Assembly: GCF_030815865.1 (NCBI RefSeq)
Contig: NZ_JAUSXI010000001.1
Span: 558,001 to 622,000, forward strand
Source: Arthrobacter globiformis
GTDB lineage: Bacteria > Actinomycetota > Actinomycetes > Actinomycetales > Micrococcaceae
Reading direction: 5' to 3'
DNA: 64,000 nt
Positions within the stretch are counted from its first letter, which is position 1, and every line of letters starts with the position of its first letter. Of this stretch, positions 60,530-64,000 are shown in pieces. Below the pieces are notes generated by a model. The model made no database searches and was not told the DNA's origin. It saw only the letters and a program-made list of their open reading frames with translations. A program made the translations under genes and the position numbers.

Positions 60530-63130
60530 TCAGGACTGCGGGGATTCCATCACCACCTCCACCGGTTCCTTGTCCAGCCGCCAGCCGCGCCACACCGGGT
60601 GGCGAAGCTTGCCGCTCCCGGTCCACTCACCGAAGGTCACCTCACCCACCAGGGCCGGGTTTACCCAGCGCGCGTCCGCCGCGTCGGCCGAAGGAACGTT
60701 ATCGAACGGCGGCGTCTCCTGCGCCAGCCCCTCCATCTTTTTCCGGAGCTCCTCGAGTTCACGCATGCTAAAACCACTTCCCACGCGGCCCACATACCGC
60801 AGCGTCTTGCCGTCCGGAATGCCCACCAGCAGTGATCCCACGGTGTTGGACCGGTCGCCCTTGCCGGGCCGCCAGCCGCCCACCACCACTTCCTGGGTCT
60901 GTTCGATCTTGAGCTTGATCCACGTATGGGTCCGTTGCCCGCTCACATAGCGGCTGTCCGCGCGCTTGGCCATCACGCCTTCCAAACCCAGCTCGCGGGC
61001 GCTTTCCAGAATGTGCTCCACCTTCTCGTCCAGGGTCTCCGACAGTTCCACCGGGCACTCGCCGGGCTCGAGGAAGTCGGCGAGACGTTCCCGCCGCTTC
61101 CTCAGGGGCAGCCTGCGCAGGTCGTCGCCGTCGTCGGCCAGCAGGTCAAAGAGCATCATCCGTACCGGGATGGTGGCACGGGCCCGCTTCACGTCGCCCG
61201 GCCTGGTCAGCTTCATCCTTCCCTGCAGGAGCCCGAAGTCGGGCCGCCCGGAAGGCCCGACGGCGAAGATCTCGCCGTCCGCGATGAAGTCCTGCGGGGG
61301 CCAGCAGCTCCTGTCCGTGAATTCGGGATAGCTGGCCGACATGTCGTTGCCGTTCCGGCTCAGGAGCCTGATTCGATCACCGTCCGCCACCACGAGCGCA
61401 CGGATCCCGTCCCACTTGAGTTCGAAGAGCCAGTCGCTGCCATGCAGGTCCGCCAGAGTGCCCGCCGAGGCGAGCATGGGGGCCGGCTCCTCCTGGAGGG
61501 AGCTGCCGCGGGATGCTGCCGGCTTGGAAGCCGCTGCGCGGGCCGGACTGGCCGGTACCGTGGGGCTCGCCGCCTCTTTGGTGCCGCCCGGCTTTTTCCG
61601 TGTTCCCGGAACCCTGTCCATCAGATGGATGAGCCACTGCGACTCCTCCCCGTGGCCCTTTCCGGTATGGATCAGGGCGAACCTCCTGGTGCCCCCAAGC
61701 CCGCCGCCCTCACGGCCCGTCAGTGTGGCAATGACTTCCTTGCCGTTGACCCATTTTTCTAGCTCATAGACACCCTTGTCCCAGATGCTGACGCTGCCCG
61801 CCCCGTACTCGCCCTTGGGGATGTCGCCCTCAAAATCGGCATAGTCCATGGGGTGGTCTTCGGTCTGTACCGCCAGGTGATTCTTGTCCCCTGACTCCGG
61901 CACGCCCTTCGGCAGCGCCCAGGAGACAAGCACGCCCTCGTGCTCCAGCCGGAAGTCGAAGTGGAGCCGGCTGGCATGGTGCTCCTGGATGACGAAGATC
62001 TCCTTGCCCGCCCGTGCCGCGACGCCGTTGGCCTTTGCCGCGTGGTGCTCTTCCGCGGTGAACGGTTCCGGTGTTTTGCCCTGATCGCGCAGGGAACGGT
62101 ACTTGTTCAGCCGGGGATCCGCGTGCCCGCCGCCGCGCGGTCCGGCGGTTTTCGTGGGTGCGGGGTCCGGGTGGGCTGTGTTCGCGTTGCCGGCGCCGTC
62201 AGCTCGGCCAGCGCCGGCGTGGCCTGGGCCAGGGTGCCCGGCGGCCGCACTGACCGGGGCGAAGGGATCCTTGCCGGCCGCCACCCGGCGCATGACCTCC
62301 TCGTAGTCCAGGTGCTTGAGCGACGGCGAACTCAACTCCCGCCAGGTCCGCGGAGCCGCCACTGTGGGGTGCAGGCGCCCGCGGAGCGAATAAGGAACGA
62401 TGGTGGTCTTCGCGGCGTTGTTCTGGCTCCAGTCCACCAGGACCTTTCCCGTCCTGAGGGTCTTCTTCATGTCGCTGACCGCCAGGTCCGGGTGGTCGGC
62501 CTCCAGCGCCCGGGCCAGTTCACGGGCGAAGGCGGAAACCTCATCCGAGGTCTGTGTCCCGTTCAGGACGGCATACAGATGGATCCCCTTGCTGCCGCTG
62601 GTGACGGGAATGGGATCAAGTCCCACGTCCTGCAGGATGGTCCGCGCCAGTTTGGCCACCTCCACGCATTCGGGCAGTCCCGCGCCTTCCCCGGGATCGA
62701 GGTCCAGGACCAACCGGTCGGGAGGCAGGGCACTGCCGTGGGAGTCCACCGTCCACTGCGGCACGTGGATCTCCAGCGAGGCGATCTGTGCCAGCCACGT
62801 GAGGGTGGCCGGATCATTGACCAGCGGATAGTAATTGGTGTTGGTCTTGTGCGTTATGGCGGCGCGGGGCACCCAGCCCGGGGCGGACTCGTCCAGGTTC
62901 TTCTGGAAAAACATCTCGCCGGGCTGGTCGGCGGTTCCTACTCCGTGCACCCACCTCTTGCGGGTTGCCGGGCGGTTCCTGGCAGCCGGGATCAGCACCG
63001 GGGCCACAGCGGCGTAATAGGCGATGACGTCCGCCTTGGTGGTGCCGGTGGCGGGATACATCACCTTGTCGAGGTTCGTCAGGGTCAGTTCGCGGCCGCC
63101 GACCCGCACGCGTTCCTTACCGCCGGCCAT
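60530..63130 (-). CDS. ligD: Multifunctional ATP-dependent DNA ligase LigD
   Basis: 866-residue non-homologous end-joining enzyme with the mycobacterial domain order: polymerase/primase (about 1-300: LDLDPGEGAGLPECVEVAKLA, VTSGSKGIHLYAVL), 3'-phosphoesterase (about 370-500: IFVIQEHHASRLHFDFRLEHEGVL, HPMDYADFEGDIPKGEYGAG) and C-terminal ligase (about 550-866: nucleotidyl-Lys motif FELKWDGIRALVV, FIADGEIFAV, GLEGVMAKRADSRY). A Pro/Ala/Gly-rich linker joins the first two domains. Starts ATG and is divergent from ku, 40 bp away, so a shared control region is forced to be very short. Confidence 0.96.
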   Translation of the reverse strand: MAGGKERVRVGGRELTLTNLDKVMYPATGTTKADVIAYYAAVAPVLIPAARNRPATRKRWVHGVGTADQPGEMFFQKNLDESAPGWVPRAAITHKTNTNYYPLVNDPATLTWLAQIASLEIHVPQWTVDSHGSALPPDRLVLDLDPGEGAGLPECVEVAKLARTILQDVGLDPIPVTSGSKGIHLYAVLNGTQTSDEVSAFARELARALEADHPDLAVSDMKKTLRTGKVLVDWSQNNAAKTTIVPYSLRGRLHPTVAAPRTWRELSSPSLKHLDYEEVMRRVAAGKDPFAPVSAAAGHPGPGHAGAGRADGAGNANTAHPDPAPTKTAGPRGGGHADPRLNKYRSLRDQGKTPEPFTAEEHHAAKANGVAARAGKEIFVIQEHHASRLHFDFRLEHEGVLVSWALPKGVPESGDKNHLAVQTEDHPMDYADFEGDIPKGEYGAGSVSIWDKGVYELEKWVNGKEVIATLTGREGGGLGGTRRFALIHTGKGHGEESQWLIHLMDRVPGTRKKPGGTKEAASPTVPASPARAAASKPAASRGSSLQEEPAPMLASAGTLADLHGSDWLFELKWDGIRALVVADGDRIRLLSRNGNDMSASYPEFTDRSCWPPQDFIADGEIFAVGPSGRPDFGLLQGRMKLTRPGDVKRARATIPVRMMLFDLLADDGDDLRRLPLRKRRERLADFLEPGECPVELSETLDEKVEHILESARELGLEGVMAKRADSRYVSGQRTHTWIKLKIEQTQEVVVGGWRPGKGDRSNTVGSLLVGIPDGKTLRYVGRVGSGFSMRELEELRKKMEGLAQETPPFDNVPSADAADARWVNPALVGEVTFGEWTGSGKLRHPVWRGWRLDKEPVEVVMESPQS

Positions 63131-63170
63131 GGGGCTTCACCTCCGGCCCTGTGTGCTGTTGACTTGTCCC

Positions 63171-64000
63171 ATGAGAGCCATTTGGAAAGGCGCCATCGCG
63201 TTCGGGCTGGTCAACGTCCCGGTGAAGGTCTACAGCGCCACCGAGGACCATGACATCAGCCTCCATCAGGTGCACAACGCCGACGGCGGCCGGATCCGCT
63301 ACCAGCGCCGCTGTGAGGTCTGCAGCGAGGTCGTTGACTACTCCGACATCGAGAAGGCGTACGAGGCCGACGGCCGGACGGTGATCCTCACCAAGGAGGA
63401 GCTCAAGGCAATTCCCGCGGAGAACAGCCACGAGATCGAAGTGGTGCAGTTTGTGCCCTCGGACCAGCTTGACCCGATCATGTTCGAAAAGAGCTATTAC
63501 CTGGAGCCGGACTCCAAGTCGCCCAAGGCCTACATGCTGCTGCGCCGGGCCTTGGAGGATACCGAGCGCGTGGCCGTGGTGCAGTTCGCGCTGCGGGACA
63601 AGACCCGGCTGGGTGCCTTGCGGATCCGCGACGACGTTCTGATGCTCCAGGCGCTGCTGTGGGCGGACGAAGTCCGGGAAGCAGCGTTTCCGTCCCTGGA
63701 CACGTCCATGCGCATCTCCGCGCAGGAACGCGAGATGTCCGCCGCGCTGGTGGAGTCCATGGCGTCCGACTTCGAGCCCGAGCAGTTCACCGATGACTAC
63801 CAGGCACAGCTTCGGCAGCTTATCGAGGCGAAGCTGGAAAAGGGCGACGCGCTGGACACGGAGGAGACGTTCGGTGCCGAGGCCGAGGGTGGCAACGGCG
63901 AAGTGATCGACCTGATGGAGGCCCTGAAGCGCAGCCTCGACAAGAAGCGCGGGGGAGGGGCGGCCGCACCGGAGTCGCCTGAAGAGGAGTCGGCTGACGA
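63171..64000 (+). CDS. ku: Ku protein (3' end beyond the window)
   Basis: Homodimeric DNA-end-binding protein that recruits LigD. The 276 visible residues include the start MRAIWKGAIAFGLVNVPVKVYSA, the ring-forming beta-barrel region and ISAQEREMSAALVESMASDFEPEQFTDDY. The C-terminal tail is turning acidic/basic (LKRSLDKKRGGGAAAPESPEEESAD) when the window ends without a stop. Normal Ku length is about 270-330, so only the tail is missing. No frameshift seen. Confidence 0.96.
   Translation, partial: MRAIWKGAIAFGLVNVPVKVYSATEDHDISLHQVHNADGGRIRYQRRCEVCSEVVDYSDIEKAYEADGRTVILTKEELKAIPAENSHEIEVVQFVPSDQLDPIMFEKSYYLEPDSKSPKAYMLLRRALEDTERVAVVQFALRDKTRLGALRIRDDVLMLQALLWADEVREAAFPSLDTSMRISAQEREMSAALVESMASDFEPEQFTDDYQAQLRQLIEAKLEKGDALDTEETFGAEAEGGNGEVIDLMEALKRSLDKKRGGGAAAPESPEEESAD

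Overview
This window is from a high-GC Gram-positive chromosome. Protein families, codon use and gene neighbourhoods fit a member of the Micrococcaceae, of the Arthrobacter/Pseudarthrobacter type; this is inferred from family resemblance, not from a database search. No insertion sequence, prophage or CRISPR array was seen. Most of the DNA is ordinary chromosomal gene content, tightly packed, with many ATGA/GTGA stop-start overlaps.

Layout: 1-4400, phosphate uptake (pstC-pstA-pstB, then convergent pit with a DUF47 partner). 4500-4590, an unassigned cloverleaf-like inverted repeat. 4650-7260, a conserved hypothetical gene, tRNA-Lys(UUU) and a divergent glutamyl-tRNA reductase. 7540-9200, a LacI regulator coupled to a cysteine hydrolase. 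9310-15716, a urease operon ureABCEFGD ending in a nickel permease; its ureF and ureD 5' ends carry palindromic repeat insertions. 15730-19600, a TetR regulator with a clear operator, divergent from an APC permease and an amidohydrolase. 19650-28050, a fructose ABC transporter/kinase operon, its LacI regulator, and a secreted GH32 levanase; all share one operator motif. 28380-34080, a lipoprotein, MalQ and a secreted alpha-amylase. 34230-43200, assorted genes: beta-propeller lactonase, PrmC-like methyltransferase, DUF222-HNH gene, stress proteins, aldo/keto reductase, CDP-alcohol phosphotransferase, dodecin. 42500-46670, a GntR-controlled sugar-acid operon (DUF1537 kinase, dehydrogenase, aldolase). 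46670-49500, a repeat, an acyltransferase and small genes. 49700-55280, a desferrioxamine-type siderophore operon behind an iron box. 55300-60440, SDR, FUSC-type membrane protein, MFS transporter, DUF2231 protein. 60530-64000, divergent ligD and ku (end joining), ku running off the window.

The genes suggest a free-living soil or plant-associated heterotroph: phosphate, urea/nickel, iron and fructan/starch acquisition sit side by side with local regulators whose binding sites are visible as palindromes.

Three genes (fructose-binding lipoprotein, alpha-amylase, DUF222-HNH) are each broken by what looks like one single-base indel, at least two of them in short homopolymer runs, so sequencing error and real decay both need to be considered. 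The features most worth follow-up are the in-frame palindromic repeat array inside ureF (with a sister copy in ureD), the 84-nt cloverleaf upstream of the DUF47-pit operon, and the fructose/levan regulon operators.
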